Positions 47,465 through 57,586 of a DNA stretch of 64,000 nt are shown here, piece after piece; within the stretch, counting starts at the first letter, position 1; the number at the start of each line of letters is the position of its first letter. The notes below the pieces were generated by a model that was not told where the DNA came from, searched no databases, and worked only from the letters and a program-made list of their open reading frames with translations. Position numbers and translations under genes: made by a program. The stretch spans positions 1-64,000 of the forward strand of contig JAUICQ010000002.1 of the NCBI GenBank assembly GCA_030427425.1. Direction: 5' to 3'. The stretch is from Fimbriimonadia bacterium (GTDB taxonomy: Bacteria > Armatimonadota > Fimbriimonadia > Fimbriimonadales > Fimbriimonadaceae).

Positions 47465-48322
47465 ATGAAAATAAATTGTAAGTCCTTAAAAAAATATTGT
47501 TTGTTTCTGCTTATCATTAATTCAGGATGCATGCATACGGAAGAGTTAAAAAAAACATCAACATCAAATGTATCAACACTAAACTATGAAACAACATCGA
47601 ATGGAACTATTAAGACGCTTATAGATTCGATAAAAGATTTTGCTACTCCTTTAGTTCACATGAAAGATACTGCTATCGATAACTTAGTAGTGGATTGGAA
47701 TAGAATGAACGAGGTCAAGGCAGGAACTCAGTCGATACAGATCCACTTTTTAGAAAAATTAAAATCAAATTCTGACAAAAATTCTGATACAAACTTAGGA
47801 GGAATCCAAAAAGAAATTTTAATGCTGCTTGGTCCGATGATTGCAAATAATTTTCTAGATGTCGACAACATTACAGAACAGAAAGAAATAAGTAAAAAAG
47901 TAGTACATTATCTGGAATCTATAGGATATCAGAATTCGTTTCTTATCCCTGTATATATGAATTATAAAGCTCAGCCACTACTTATGTATTCAGATTATAC
48001 AAAACATGTAGAACATAGAATGCCCTACAAGAAATGGATTCAGGATGTTTTAAAAGAAGCAGAAGATAAACAACCCGATCTATTTAGTATTGATACAATT
48101 AATCTAGAAAATAATTTTGAAAAACTTAAAAATAGCATTGCTCTATTTATCAGTACAACAAACTTAAATATTTCTGACTTCACCAGCGAGACCCTTAAGT
48201 TCTTTGCTAAAGAGTTTACAGCATGTGTTATTGAAAATAAACCCATACTTAATTTATTAAAAAGCAAAATTGAAACATATATTACCGACTCTTTAAAAGA
48301 GATGCAACACTCCTCAAAATAA
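47465..48322 (+). CDS. Orphan lipoprotein (285 aa)
   Basis: It begins with MKINCKSLKKYCLFLLIINSGC: basic N-region, hydrophobic core and a lipobox-like INSGC, so it is probably lipid-anchored. The mature sequence is helical and Lys/Ile/Leu-rich with no recognised domain, and a repeat of Asp/Ser/Asn near residue 100 looks like a flexible linker. It is divergent from the small secreted gene to its left and convergent with the next one. Confidence 0.6.
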   Translation: MKINCKSLKKYCLFLLIINSGCMHTEELKKTSTSNVSTLNYETTSNGTIKTLIDSIKDFATPLVHMKDTAIDNLVVDWNRMNEVKAGTQSIQIHFLEKLKSNSDKNSDTNLGGIQKEILMLLGPMIANNFLDVDNITEQKEISKKVVHYLESIGYQNSFLIPVYMNYKAQPLLMYSDYTKHVEHRMPYKKWIQDVLKEAEDKQPDLFSIDTINLENNFEKLKNSIALFISTTNLNISDFTSETLKFFAKEFTACVIENKPILNLLKSKIETYITDSLKEMQHSSK

Positions 48323-48357
48323 AATCATCATCTCTAACATGCATGTATTAAATTCTA

Positions 48358-49005
48358 CTAAATACTTTTGCTGTAATATACATCAATAACTGCAGTATCT
48401 ATGATAGGTAACGGATAAGTATTCAGTTCTATTAATTTCTGTATCTCTGTAGAAGAAAAATGATGCCCAATATAATTATCCAGCAACTCCTTAAGCAGAG
48501 GTACATTCTTTATTATATCTAACTGATCATTTATGTACGTTTGGTATACACCAGCATCTTTCATCATCTTCACAGCTCTCTCTTCATCAAGTACGACTCC
48601 CATCTCCGCATGTATATCATTTAAGAGATCAGAAACATTGGTGCACTGATACACCTGTATAAGCCGAGGACCAAAATCGCTTCTCATCCATTTATAGGTG
48701 AACTCTTTTCCATTATAGGCTATTTTTTCTACTATATAATGAATTATTTCAGGCACTAAATTATCATCTATCCCATACTTGCTAGAAACAACATCCTCTA
48801 AATTCTCTTCACACTTTAAATCAGAAACAGAAAGATCTGACATCTCCTCTAAGCATTTAACTTCACTGTCTAAGCTCTCTTCACAACGCAGCAATAGATC
48901 TATATCATCACTACCAGTATTATCATCAGAGCAATCGGCAACAACAAATAATAAACTTAGAATAAATAAATAACAACCATATGCAAGTCTACTGCAATTA
49001 ATCAT
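48358..49005 (-). CDS. Orphan exported protein with acidic Cys-rich N-terminus
   Basis: From the Met at 49005 (215 aa): a signal segment (LAYGCYLFILSLLFVVADC), then an acidic region with three roughly regularly spaced cysteines (LLLRCEES, VKCLEEM, LKCEENL), then a helical C-terminal part (EIIHYIVEKIAYNGKEF, TYINDQLDIIKNV). The three C(E/L)E motifs every ~14-16 residues look like short degenerate repeats. No family recognised. Confidence 0.6.
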   Translation of the reverse strand: MINCSRLAYGCYLFILSLLFVVADCSDDNTGSDDIDLLLRCEESLDSEVKCLEEMSDLSVSDLKCEENLEDVVSSKYGIDDNLVPEIIHYIVEKIAYNGKEFTYKWMRSDFGPRLIQVYQCTNVSDLLNDIHAEMGVVLDEERAVKMMKDAGVYQTYINDQLDIIKNVPLLKELLDNYIGHHFSSTEIQKLIELNTYPLPIIDTAVIDVYYSKSI

Positions 49006-49058
49006 GAAAAGATGATACCTCAACACGATTGATTAGCGCAACTATTCACCTTTAACTA

Positions 49059-49844
49059 TTACTTTATATAATCATTATAAGCTTCTGCAGATATCCAGCC
49101 GATTAAAAATCCTAAGGTGATAATACTGCCACCCCATATTAAACTTTGCAGAAAACTAATATTAGAAGATAACATCGCAGAGAAGGTAACAATAAGAGTT
49201 CCAGATACTAAGAAGTGAAAAGCTCTTAATACTCTTCTAAGCAAGAGAGGATTTTTATTGTAACATAGCAGCACATAAATATATCCTGCCCAAAACTGAA
49301 TAGAGGCTAATATAAAAAGTGTAGAGACGGTAACATTTCTATTACTACTGATAAATTCTTCTAAAACATTTAATTTAGGAAGTTTATTCAAGAAGGCTAA
49401 GCAAGCTCCTACAGTAGTACCTAGCACTATAGACATGCCGATAAATCCAACAGTAAGAGTTGATATGGGATAAACGTGCGGAAACAGTGCCGATTCCTTA
49501 GAGAGCACTATATAAGAGAACACAACAAAGAGGGTCATTGCTCCAAGCATGCCAATAAAGTAAGTATTGTTTTCTTTTTCAACTTCTTTAGTAAACTCTT
49601 TCTTTATCTTTTCGGCGTCTGCTTTAACTTCCCTTTTCCGATTACATCGCTTATCATACAAAGCTCGCTGATTTTCATCCATTAGACAGTTATACGCCTC
49701 CTGAATAGCATGAAACTGCTCTGCTTTGTCTGGAGTTTTAGCATGATCTGGATGATAGATAAACATCAGCTTTCTATAAGACGATTTTATCTCATTTGTA
49801 TCTGCATCTTTTTTAACGTTAAGCAATGTATAATAATCCTGCAT
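49059..49844 (-). CDS. J-domain protein with C-terminal membrane region
   Basis: The N-terminal 65 residues are a J domain (YYTLLNVKKDADTNEIKSSYR, then FIYHPDHAKTPDKAEQF with HPD at about residue 32). A charged linker (KRKREVKADAEKIKKEF) follows and then about five transmembrane helices. The cytosolic J domain would recruit DnaK to the inner membrane. It differs from the lipoprotein J protein at 17289 in topology, with the J domain on the cytosolic side. It lies in the middle of orphan secreted-protein genes, suggesting a role in membrane or export folding, which is inference. Confidence 0.85.
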   Translation of the reverse strand: MQDYYTLLNVKKDADTNEIKSSYRKLMFIYHPDHAKTPDKAEQFHAIQEAYNCLMDENQRALYDKRCNRKREVKADAEKIKKEFTKEVEKENNTYFIGMLGAMTLFVVFSYIVLSKESALFPHVYPISTLTVGFIGMSIVLGTTVGACLAFLNKLPKLNVLEEFISSNRNVTVSTLFILASIQFWAGYIYVLLCYNKNPLLLRRVLRAFHFLVSGTLIVTFSAMLSSNISFLQSLIWGGSIITLGFLIGWISAEAYNDYIK

Positions 49845-49973
49845 CTATAATAATAGAATACTTTGTACTTAATAATTTTGCACGGGAGAAATGCCCGCAA
49901 TATAAAGAATGGCTTTTTTAGATGCATTTTCGTATAAGAAATAGGATACTATAAACTGTCATAATGAATAAAG

Positions 49974-50918
49974 ATGAAAGATACACTTAAACCAGATACC
50001 ACCTTCGAACATGTCTCAGTACTAGCCGAAAAAATCAAAGAGATTCTATCACTATCACCTGGGGCGGTCTATGTTGATGGCACACTGGGATTAGGTGGTC
50101 ATGCTATACATTTTAGCGATAATTTAGAACCAAACGGAACAATAATCGGGTTCGACTGGGATATCAACATGCTTAATGAAGCTAAGGTCCGCTTATCTCA
50201 CCATACAAACTTAGAAACCATTCTTATCAATCAATCGTTCTCTAATATTCCTGAAATAATATCAGAATATAAAGAAAATCATCCAGAAAAAATGATAAAA
50301 GGGATTCTACTAGATCTTGGGGTGAACAATATGCACTTTAAAGATCCCACACGAGGATTAAGTTTCCTAGAAGACTCACCATTAGACATGAGAATGGATC
50401 AATCGAAAGAATTAACTGCTGCCGATATTATAAATACTTGGAATGCCGATGATCTAAGTGATATTTTTCAAAAGTATGGTGACGAACGGTGGCATAAGCG
50501 AATTGTAGCGGGCATTCTGGATGTAAGAAGCACATGCACCATCAATTCCACATTACAGCTCTCTGAAATTATTATAAGAAGCGTACCGGGTCATGTTAGA
50601 AAGTATAAAATTCATCCGGCTACTAGAGTTTTTCAAGCATTAAGAATCGCAGTAAATGATGAACTGAATGAACTAGAAAATAGCATTATCGATATCGCAC
50701 AATCGTTAAGTTCCGGTGGTAAATTGGCTATAATCTCATACCATTCAGGTGAGGATAGAATAGTAAAACATACCTTTAGAAAATTAACCGATAAAAATGC
50801 TATTAACCCACTCCTGTTTAGCTTATATAATAAAAAACCCATCATCCCAGAAGATGATGAGATTAGAGAGAACCCTAAAAGCAGAAGCGCTAAATTGAGA
50901 GTTCTTGAGAAACTTTAA
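49974..50918 (+). CDS. rsmH: 16S rRNA m4C1402 methyltransferase RsmH
   Basis: This 314-aa SAM-dependent enzyme (MraW family) carries VDGTLGLGGHAIHF (about residue 35), GFDWDINML and the C-terminal SYHSGEDRIVKH (about residue 260). It methylates C1402 of 16S rRNA. In most bacteria it sits with ftsL/ftsI/mur genes in the dcw cluster; here it stands alone. A TATAAA box lies at 49950-49955. Confidence 0.95.
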   Translation: MKDTLKPDTTFEHVSVLAEKIKEILSLSPGAVYVDGTLGLGGHAIHFSDNLEPNGTIIGFDWDINMLNEAKVRLSHHTNLETILINQSFSNIPEIISEYKENHPEKMIKGILLDLGVNNMHFKDPTRGLSFLEDSPLDMRMDQSKELTAADIINTWNADDLSDIFQKYGDERWHKRIVAGILDVRSTCTINSTLQLSEIIIRSVPGHVRKYKIHPATRVFQALRIAVNDELNELENSIIDIAQSLSSGGKLAIISYHSGEDRIVKHTFRKLTDKNAINPLLFSLYNKKPIIPEDDEIRENPKSRSAKLRVLEKL

Positions 50919-50992
50919 ATGAATTAGTAAGAAAAATAATTTTTATGTTTTCTTTGTAGTGCATGCCCTTAATGGAGAAGTTTGCATAATGA

Positions 50993-51034
50993 CGTCATAG
51001 ACCCCGAGATATTTATGTTTCTCAGGGTGACAAT
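50993..51034 (+). repeat. Palindromic dispersed repeat, canonical copy
   Basis: CGTCATAG, ACCCCGAGA, loop TATTTATGTT, TCTCAGGG, TGACAAT: same 42-bp design as at 13543. It lies between the convergent rsmH and TMEM14-like genes and could act as their shared terminator. Confidence 0.85.
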
Positions 51035-51052
51035 GTGAAAGAAACGGATTAA

Positions 51053-51418
51053 TTAGTTTTCTACGGTCTCTTTTGTTTCAGAACTAGCTTTACATTCACA
51101 GCTGGAAAAGTGCTTCCAAGCCAAGGCACCAAAAGCGATTCCTGATAACAGTATTACTACTAGTGCAGGATACACCTTGCTGGTATCCTTCATGTAAGCT
51201 GGGATAAATCTGCCTAACATTGCCAATGCAACAAATGCTGCTAAACCATATCCAATGGTGGGATTTCTTTGCGAAATAAACGTACCTATTAGAACCAGTA
51301 TCCCAGAGATAGAACCTGCAATTATCGATTGCACACTACCCTTGTTCACGTATCCTAAGATACCCATAATAATGTTAATAATTCCGTATGCGTATAAATA
51401 TATGTTTAAGTAGTTCAT
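51053..51418 (-). CDS. TMEM14-like small membrane protein
   Basis: This 121-aa product has four hydrophobic segments and a Gly-rich first half (GILGYVNKGSVQSIIAGSISG) with an MLGRFIPAYM segment, resembling TMEM14 (UPF0136) proteins, best known in eukaryotic mitochondria and also found in some bacteria. A short Cys-containing hydrophilic tail (CECKASSETK) ends the protein. Function unknown. It lies downstream of atpC on the same strand. Confidence 0.7.
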   Translation of the reverse strand: MNYLNIYLYAYGIINIIMGILGYVNKGSVQSIIAGSISGILVLIGTFISQRNPTIGYGLAAFVALAMLGRFIPAYMKDTSKVYPALVVILLSGIAFGALAWKHFSSCECKASSETKETVEN

Positions 51419-51500
51419 TCTTTAGATAATACCCTACCGCAATTTCACTTGCATGCATACTGCTCTAAAACATTACAAGATTTAGATTTCCTCTATCAGA

Positions 51501-51917
51501 CTAACCTTCAGATACTAAAGCAGCAACCTTCAATCTAGCAGAAGCCTCTTCAAGTTCGATCATAGCTTCGCTACTACTCATAGTGGATAGTTCGCCTTTC
51601 AATACTTTGCGCACTTCTTCTAGAGCTTTTCTGGTCTGTTCAACATCTATCTCATCGGGCCTTAGTGCACTATCGGCAATAATATGCACTTCATCCGGTC
51701 TTATTTCTATAATGCCACCAGAAACCCAGATATAGTACCTTCTGTTATCTACAGCATCGCGATAGACAATGAGTCCGGTTTTCAGTTCTACTGCCATCGG
51801 TAAATGGCCGTACTGCACACCTAGATAACCTTCTACTCCCGGTGCCACTAACATACTAGCCGTTGTATTAAACAACTCTCTTACAGGAGTAACCAAGTTC
51901 AGTTGAAAAGATGCCAT
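51501..51917 (-). CDS. atpC: ATP synthase epsilon subunit
   Basis: The 138-aa product starts FQLNLVTPVRELFN and carries the family segments APGVEGYLGVQYGHLPM (about residue 25) and SGGIIEIRPDEVHIIADSA, plus a C-terminal helical hairpin. It is the rotor and regulatory subunit of F1. It follows atpD by 11 bp. The remaining atp genes are not in this window. Confidence 0.92.
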   Translation of the reverse strand: MASFQLNLVTPVRELFNTTASMLVAPGVEGYLGVQYGHLPMAVELKTGLIVYRDAVDNRRYYIWVSGGIIEIRPDEVHIIADSALRPDEIDVEQTRKALEEVRKVLKGELSTMSSSEAMIELEEASARLKVAALVSEG

Positions 51918-51928
51918 AATTACAATCC

Positions 51929-53371
<1,443 letters not shown>

Positions 53372-53396
53372 TTAAAAAATCCTAAATAAACTATAC

Positions 53397-53585
53397 TTAC
53401 CTGGCATAAGTATACCTACCGGCATTTCGGATTCCTATTATTACTGGAAAATAGACTGAAGATTCATGCAAGAATGAACAGGAATAAAAATATTGAGCCC
53501 TTAAATATTCATTTCCATAGAAACTCAGGGATCCCATCCTAGAATGACGGCCAGGTTGGGAGGTAAGTGGAACGTGTTGCCCCAC
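53397..53585. repeat. Intergenic repeat-like sequence between rnc and atpD
   Basis: This 190-bp stretch, together with its flanks, separates rnc from atpD. The minus strand contains CGTCATTCTAGGATGGGATCCC, similar in style to intergenic palindromic repeats of other reduced genomes and to the GGTCAT...CCCG element seen elsewhere in this window. A 62-codon frame on the minus strand is judged fortuitous. Confidence 0.5.
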
Positions 53586-53620
53586 ATCTGAAATTTTGAA
53601 TCCCTATCAATACAGGCTAA

Positions 53621-54286
53621 CTATTCCTGAGTATGCAATTTTTTCAATGCAAGCTTAGCAGCATTGTGCTCTGCATCTTTCTTGCTCCTACCTTTTCCAG
53701 TAGCTAACACTGTACCATCTACTACTACTTCGGTCCAGAATGTTTTCTGATGTATAGTCCCTTCTTCTAAGACCACTCTATACTGGGGAGCTATTCTCTT
53801 CTTAGCCTGATAGTACTCTTGCAACTTCGATTTATAATCGTGCGGGCTTATTTCACCACTATCTATTACTTTCAGAATATCGGCAAGATTAGTTAATACA
53901 AAATCTCTTGCAGCATCCATACCACTTTCAATATAGATTGCTCCAAGTACAGATTCGAACAGATCCGAGAGTATAGAGGGTCTGCGCCTAGCATCCATCT
54001 GCTCTTCCACTTCACTAACCTCAAGATATTTATCTAAATTCAAGTTGAGTGCAGCTTGCATAAGAGAGGCTTCTTGCACTATGCTAGATCTTGCTTTAGT
54101 TAGCAATCCTTGATTCCAGTGAGGGTATTTTTTATAAAGATAGTTTGTAATAATGAAATCGAGAACAGAATCACCATAGAACTCTAACCGTTCATAGTTC
54201 TCCTCAACTCCTTCTTTCACAGATCCATGTCGCATCGCCTGTAAAAACAGTTCTTCATTATGTAGTGGGATAGTTTTTGGTATCAT
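53621..54286 (-). CDS. rnc: Ribonuclease III
   Basis: The 221-aa enzyme carries the catalytic signature ERLEFYGDSVLDF (about residue 30, with the acidic metal-binding residues), SDLFESVLGAIYIESG (about residue 108) and a C-terminal double-stranded-RNA-binding domain (KSKLQEYYQAK ... GKGRSKKDAEHNAAKLAL). It processes rRNA and other structured RNAs. FYGDS replaces the usual FLGDS. It overlaps the aminotransferase end by 4 nt. Confidence 0.95.
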   Translation of the reverse strand: MIPKTIPLHNEELFLQAMRHGSVKEGVEENYERLEFYGDSVLDFIITNYLYKKYPHWNQGLLTKARSSIVQEASLMQAALNLNLDKYLEVSEVEEQMDARRRPSILSDLFESVLGAIYIESGMDAARDFVLTNLADILKVIDSGEISPHDYKSKLQEYYQAKKRIAPQYRVVLEEGTIHQKTFWTEVVVDGTVLATGKGRSKKDAEHNAAKLALKKLHTQE

Positions 54287-55476
54287 GAATTATCTGAAAT
54301 AAATTTATTTAGAATCTCTAAGCTCTGCTCAATTTTTTCTTCCGATGTAGCATAACTAAATCTTAGATGTCTACTATCACCAAAAATACTTCCAGGAATA
54401 ACTGCAAGACGATACTCCTCAAGCAACTTGCTAGCAAACTCTATATCTGAAAGATTAAGCTTGTTCATCCAATACGAAAAATCGGCTAAGAGATAAAACG
54501 CTCCTCCAGGATAAGAACAGATTACTTCTGGTAAATTCGACACCCCCTGATAAATAAGATCTCTACGTTTTGCAAATTTTTCTACGTAGGGATGGAGCAC
54601 TGCGTCATCCATCTCTAGAGCTGCAATAGCCCCCTGCTGAGCAAAAGATGTAGGATTACTGGTTACCTGGTCTTGAAAGTTTGATATTTTTTTCGCTACA
54701 TCTGGATGAGAAGCGGAATAACCAATTCTCCAACCAGTCATAGAATATGCTTTACTACATCCGTTTATTGTAATAGTGCGATTAGCAGCATCCTCGCTCA
54801 ACGATGCTACACTAAAGTGTGCATCATCGCCATAGATTAATTTCTCATATATTTCATCACTTATCATCCATAGATTGTAATTTTTAGCGATCTCCGCGAT
54901 TTCTCTAAGTAATTTTTCTGGATATACCGCTCCTGTAGGATTATTAGGAGAGTTAATAACAATACATTTGGTTTTATTGGTAATACATCTCGTGACATCC
55001 TCAGCACTTGGAACAAAACCATGCTCTATACTAGTTGGCACGGAAACAGGCACTCCTCCGGCAAGTATAATCTGTTCAAAGTACGATGTCCAGTATGGAG
55101 TAAAGAGTAGCACTTCATCACCAGGATTAATAATTGCTTGGAATGTGTTATAAAGAGAATGCTTTGCACCACAACTAACCACTATACTCTCAGGTGAATA
55201 ATCTAGATTGTTATCTCTTTTTAGTTTATTTACGATAGCCTTTTTCAAAAGCGGTGTTCCAGAAGTTGGAGTGTACTTTGTGAATCCGGAATCGATGCTA
55301 TTTTTAGCTGCTACGCAAATAACCTCTGGAGTATTAAAATCGGGCTCTCCAGCCGCCATAGATACCACAGGAATTCCATCAGCAATCATCTGTTTTGCTT
55401 TAGCTGTTATTGCAAGAGTCTGGGAAGGCCTGAAATTATTACTTCTATCTGATAAACTTAAATTAAAATCTAGCAT
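54283..55476 (-). CDS. aspC: Class I aminotransferase (aspartate aminotransferase type)
   Basis: The product from Met at 55476 (397 aa) is a fold-type I PLP enzyme with MAAGEPDFNTPE, the NSPNNPTGAVY motif, DEIYEKLIYG and the PLP-lysine in GCSKAYSMTGWRIG (about residue 238). This is the prokaryotic Ib subfamily that includes aspartate and aspartate/prephenate aminotransferases. The frame extends to 55521, but the family starts near the chosen Met. Substrate preference is not decided by sequence. Its end overlaps rnc. Confidence 0.88.
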   Translation of the reverse strand: MLDFNLSLSDRSNNFRPSQTLAITAKAKQMIADGIPVVSMAAGEPDFNTPEVICVAAKNSIDSGFTKYTPTSGTPLLKKAIVNKLKRDNNLDYSPESIVVSCGAKHSLYNTFQAIINPGDEVLLFTPYWTSYFEQIILAGGVPVSVPTSIEHGFVPSAEDVTRCITNKTKCIVINSPNNPTGAVYPEKLLREIAEIAKNYNLWMISDEIYEKLIYGDDAHFSVASLSEDAANRTITINGCSKAYSMTGWRIGYSASHPDVAKKISNFQDQVTSNPTSFAQQGAIAALEMDDAVLHPYVEKFAKRRDLIYQGVSNLPEVICSYPGGAFYLLADFSYWMNKLNLSDIEFASKLLEEYRLAVIPGSIFGDSRHLRFSYATSEEKIEQSLEILNKFISDNS

Positions 55477-55528
55477 AATGAAATAGTCAATCACAATCAC
55501 ATTAGGGCTTATTAATAACACTTACTCT

Positions 55529-56539
55529 ATGAAAGATAATCTTATCCATAACATAAAATGCTTATCCTTACTTTTAGCCTTAATATTAACTTCTACAATA
55601 TACCTGGTATTTGCTGGAGAATATATCATATCTCCCCTAGAACATATATGGAACTATCTTATAGGATTCTCCTCGGATAACGTTGATGAACTAATTTTTT
55701 GGAATCTACGACTACCCAGACTCCTGACGTGTATTCTGGTTGGTGGTATTCTTGGCACCGTAGGAATTGTCTACCAGAGCATCTTTAGAAACCCATTGGC
55801 CGACCCCTATATACTGGGAGTTTCAAGCGGATCATCTATCGGAGTAGGAATATGCATCTTCATGGGTCAAACCGGTATTTTATCTGGTCTTCTCATGCCG
55901 TTTTATGGCATTATTGCCGGATGCATCTCTTTAGGAATCATCTTTCTGTTATCAAAAAAAACAAAGACCATCCTTAATCTACTACTAACCGGACTCGTGC
56001 TCTCTACTTTTCAAACAGCAATATTTTCTTTAATCCTGATATTATCTGGAGAAGAGTTAGGAAATATTTTCCGGTGGACGGTAGGAAATGTATCGAACAC
56101 TTCCATGGAATCCGTAACGCTATTAATGCTAGCTGCTTTACTAGGAATGGTCATCATACAGTATTATGCATCTGCATTGAATATATTATCAGTTAGTGAT
56201 GAACTTGCCTTGAATGTAGGGATTAATATTTATAAAACCAGGAATATTCTACTGATAGTCAGTACTATCATAACAGCAACAGTAATCGGTTGTGTAGGCA
56301 TATTAGGTTTTGTAGGATTAATTACTCCACACATTAGTAAAAAACTATTTGGTTGCTCCATAAAGGATAATGTTACTACATCATTTACGATAGGCGCCAT
56401 ACTCCTTGCTGCAGCCGATTTCGGAGCCATTAAGATAGTTAGTCAGCTAGAACTCCCTGTAGGGATTATTACATCTTTAGTGGGCGCTCCAGCGCTACTC
56501 TTCATTACTAGTCAGGTAGATAAAAATAAAGAGTACTAA
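55529..56539 (+). CDS. FecCD-type ABC transporter permease (iron siderophore, heme or B12)
   Basis: This 336-aa protein has about ten membrane helices and the family hallmark NPLADPYILGVSSGSS (about residue 90), with GFVGLITPHISKKLFG in the C-terminal half. FecCD permeases import chelated iron, heme or cobalamin with a periplasmic binding protein and an ATPase. Neither is adjacent. The gene ends 4 nt inside the convergent GDP-fucose synthase gene. The transported metal complex is not identifiable. Confidence 0.9.
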   Translation: MKDNLIHNIKCLSLLLALILTSTIYLVFAGEYIISPLEHIWNYLIGFSSDNVDELIFWNLRLPRLLTCILVGGILGTVGIVYQSIFRNPLADPYILGVSSGSSIGVGICIFMGQTGILSGLLMPFYGIIAGCISLGIIFLLSKKTKTILNLLLTGLVLSTFQTAIFSLILILSGEELGNIFRWTVGNVSNTSMESVTLLMLAALLGMVIIQYYASALNILSVSDELALNVGINIYKTRNILLIVSTIITATVIGCVGILGFVGLITPHISKKLFGCSIKDNVTTSFTIGAILLAAADFGAIKIVSQLELPVGIITSLVGAPALLFITSQVDKNKEY

Positions 56540-57498
56540 CTTGCGCTTACATGCTCTACAACTACTTTATGAGAAATCTCTTCCAGATAGTATCTATATG
56601 TTAAGAGTATGCCTTCTTCTAAACTTGTTTTAGCATCCCAACCCAGACTGTTGACAAGAGTTGTATCCAATCTTTTTTCTGGATGACCGTCCGGCATCGA
56701 AGTATCCCATAATAAGGTGCCTTTATGACCCAGCACCTCTTGAATTTTTTCAGCAAGCTCTTTTATACTAACAGAAGTACCTGTCCCTACATTAACATAA
56801 GCATGCTCTTTATTATTATTCAGAAGATGAACGATGGCCTCTGCGGCATCGGAAACATAGAGGAACTCTCTTTTTGGTTTACCGCTACCCCATAGCATAA
56901 CAGGTTTATTTGGCAATGCTTCGTGAAACTTTTTAATTAACGCAGGTAACACATGGGAATTATTAGGATCGAAGTTATCATTTTTGCCATACAAATTACA
57001 GAACATGCAAGTAAAGTAGTTTAGACCGTACTGAGCTCTGATGCTCTCTACCAAACAGCTTCCCATTATTTTTGCTACTGCAAAAGCTTTATTTGTTTCT
57101 TCTAGTGGAGATGTTAGCAGTTGAGATTCATGAATAGGCTGCTTAGTATTTTTGGGATATACACAACTACTATTAACAAAGAGCAGATTCTTTACGCCAG
57201 CCAGGTAGCTACCCCAAATTACATTTTGGGCAATCATGCTATTAGTTGAAATAAATTCAGCTGGATTCTTTTTATTCGCCATAATACCTCCAACTTTAGC
57301 AGCAGAGAGTATAACGGCATCTGGCTTCTCTTCTTGCAAAAACTGATAGGTATTACTCTGATTTGTTAAGTCTAATTCTTGACTAGTTTTTGTTACAATA
57401 TTCCGGTATCCTGCAAGCTGTAACTGCTCTACGATAGCGGTGCCAAGCAATCCTCGTCCACCAGCAACATAAATCTTCGAATCCTTAGTAATACTCAT
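56536..57498 (-). CDS. fcl: GDP-L-fucose synthase
   Basis: The product from Met at 57498 (320 aa) is an extended SDR with dinucleotide motif VAGGRGLLGTAI, SSCVYPK, the FCNLYGKNDNFDP segment and LWGSGKPKREFLYVSD, all typical of GDP-4-keto-6-deoxymannose 3,5-epimerase/4-reductase. An AGGGA 8 nt upstream supports the start (the frame opens earlier, at 57567). The YxxxK-like site appears as AFAVAKIMGS, where Tyr is replaced by Phe: a point to check. It supplies GDP-fucose for surface glycans; no gmd is present here. Confidence 0.9.
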   Translation of the reverse strand: MSITKDSKIYVAGGRGLLGTAIVEQLQLAGYRNIVTKTSQELDLTNQSNTYQFLQEEKPDAVILSAAKVGGIMANKKNPAEFISTNSMIAQNVIWGSYLAGVKNLLFVNSSCVYPKNTKQPIHESQLLTSPLEETNKAFAVAKIMGSCLVESIRAQYGLNYFTCMFCNLYGKNDNFDPNNSHVLPALIKKFHEALPNKPVMLWGSGKPKREFLYVSDAAEAIVHLLNNNKEHAYVNVGTGTSVSIKELAEKIQEVLGHKGTLLWDTSMPDGHPEKRLDTTLVNSLGWDAKTSLEEGILLTYRYYLEEISHKVVVEHVSAS

Positions 57499-57586
57499 AT
57501 ATTCATCCCTGATATTTTTAATATTAGTATTATTGTGTGTATTTTCGACGATTATTTTCAGGTGCAATCAGTAATTTTAAACATAA

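Noticed and set aside
53397-53585. 62-codon minus-strand open frame before atpD
   Set aside because: The sequence resembles intergenic repeats, there is no family resemblance, and the downstream atpD has its own start.
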